Source of the DNA: Lientehia hominis
GTDB taxonomy: Bacteria; Bacillota; Clostridia; Lachnospirales; Lachnospiraceae
NCBI RefSeq assembly: GCF_021044755.1
Contig: NZ_JAJNOR010000006.1
Span: forward strand, 124,001 to 188,000
DNA: 64,000 nucleotides
Direction: 5' to 3'
Shown: one piece after another, positions 63,966-64,000 of the stretch
Layout: the number at the start of each line of letters is the position of its first letter
Numbering within the stretch: the first letter of the stretch is position 1
The notes under the pieces: generated by a model
Databases searched by the model: none
Told to the model about the DNA's origin: nothing
The model's input: only the letters and a program-made list of their open reading frames with translations
Translations under genes and position numbers: made by a program

Positions 63966-64000
63966 GTTTGACCTTCCCTTCTCTCGTAAAATTGTCCCCG

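Noticed and set aside
1..64000. tRNA, rRNA, CRISPR arrays, insertion sequences and known riboswitches
   Set aside because: Reading gaps between genes gave no cloverleaf, rRNA segment, regular repeat-spacer array, transposase or recognisable riboswitch core. All gaps are under 300 bases.

Overview
The window reads as chromosome of an anaerobic, spore-forming Firmicute. Class Clostridia, most likely family Lachnospiraceae, is my inference. It rests on a two-cluster ferredoxin, clostridial-type promoters and ribosome sites, spore-associated wall enzymes (LysM-GH18, CwlD), a MecA adaptor, a c subunit with sodium-type residues, and the gdpP-rplI-dnaB order. No rRNA, tRNA, CRISPR array or insertion sequence was recognised. 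Most of the DNA is of moderate GC. About 51.6-54.95 kb is clearly AT-rich and looks acquired.

Layout. 1-2.3 kb: end of one sensor kinase, then a KdpD-like kinase and KdpE-like regulator on the + strand, meeting a LysM-GH18 gene. 3.5-3.73 kb: no gene, but three TTAACGG repeats, a -10 box, structured sequence and an intrinsic terminator, which together look like a small RNA gene. 3.7-6.5 kb: trmL, an aminotransferase, an Lrp regulator and an AIR-synthase C-terminal half. 6.6-8.3 kb: a VanW wall protein. 8.4-12.1 kb: a four-gene operon of aminotransferase, B12-type radical SAM protein, nth and a 35-residue membrane microprotein. 12.3-16.7 kb: a dlt-like acylation operon in order A-C-B-D. 16.8-19.6 kb: Hsp20, an exported metallo-beta-lactamase-fold protein and an aldo/keto reductase. 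19.7-26.9 kb: a complete ten-gene F1Fo ATP synthase operon. 27-30.3 kb: dCMP deaminase, rpiB, a YwlE homologue lacking its catalytic arginine, ywlC/tsaC and cwlD. 30.3-36.4 kb: a GH18 protein, mecA, a DUF1858 protein, a ferredoxin, a D-lactate-dehydrogenase-like gene and a MerR regulator. 36.4-40.9 kb: flavin reductase, dnaB, rplI and gdpP.

41-51.5 kb is a locus on the - strand. Two DegT/StrS aminotransferases lead into a complete ribose-type ABC importer, followed by an AraC-type response regulator, a histidine kinase with almost no extracellular domain, and a badly degenerate double ABC ATPase. I infer that uptake of an unknown sugar-like compound is coupled to a sensing module in which the pseudo-ATPase may be regulatory. 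51.6-54.9 kb is the AT-rich island: an ABC half-transporter, its TetR repressor with matching operators, an in-frame scar joining AbiEi and AbiEii fragments, and a cut-off 5' gene end.

55-64 kb returns to core genes: malic enzyme, an endonuclease/phosphatase-fold protein, glutamate dehydrogenase, a dicarboxylate/glutamate symporter, an RmlD-type reductase, a small alarmone synthetase, an S1-domain protein and a nitroreductase.

The best candidates for something undescribed are the small RNA at 3616-3730, the sensing module at 41.0-45.2 kb, and the dlt-like operon whose activating enzyme lacks the cysteine expected for D-alanine selection.
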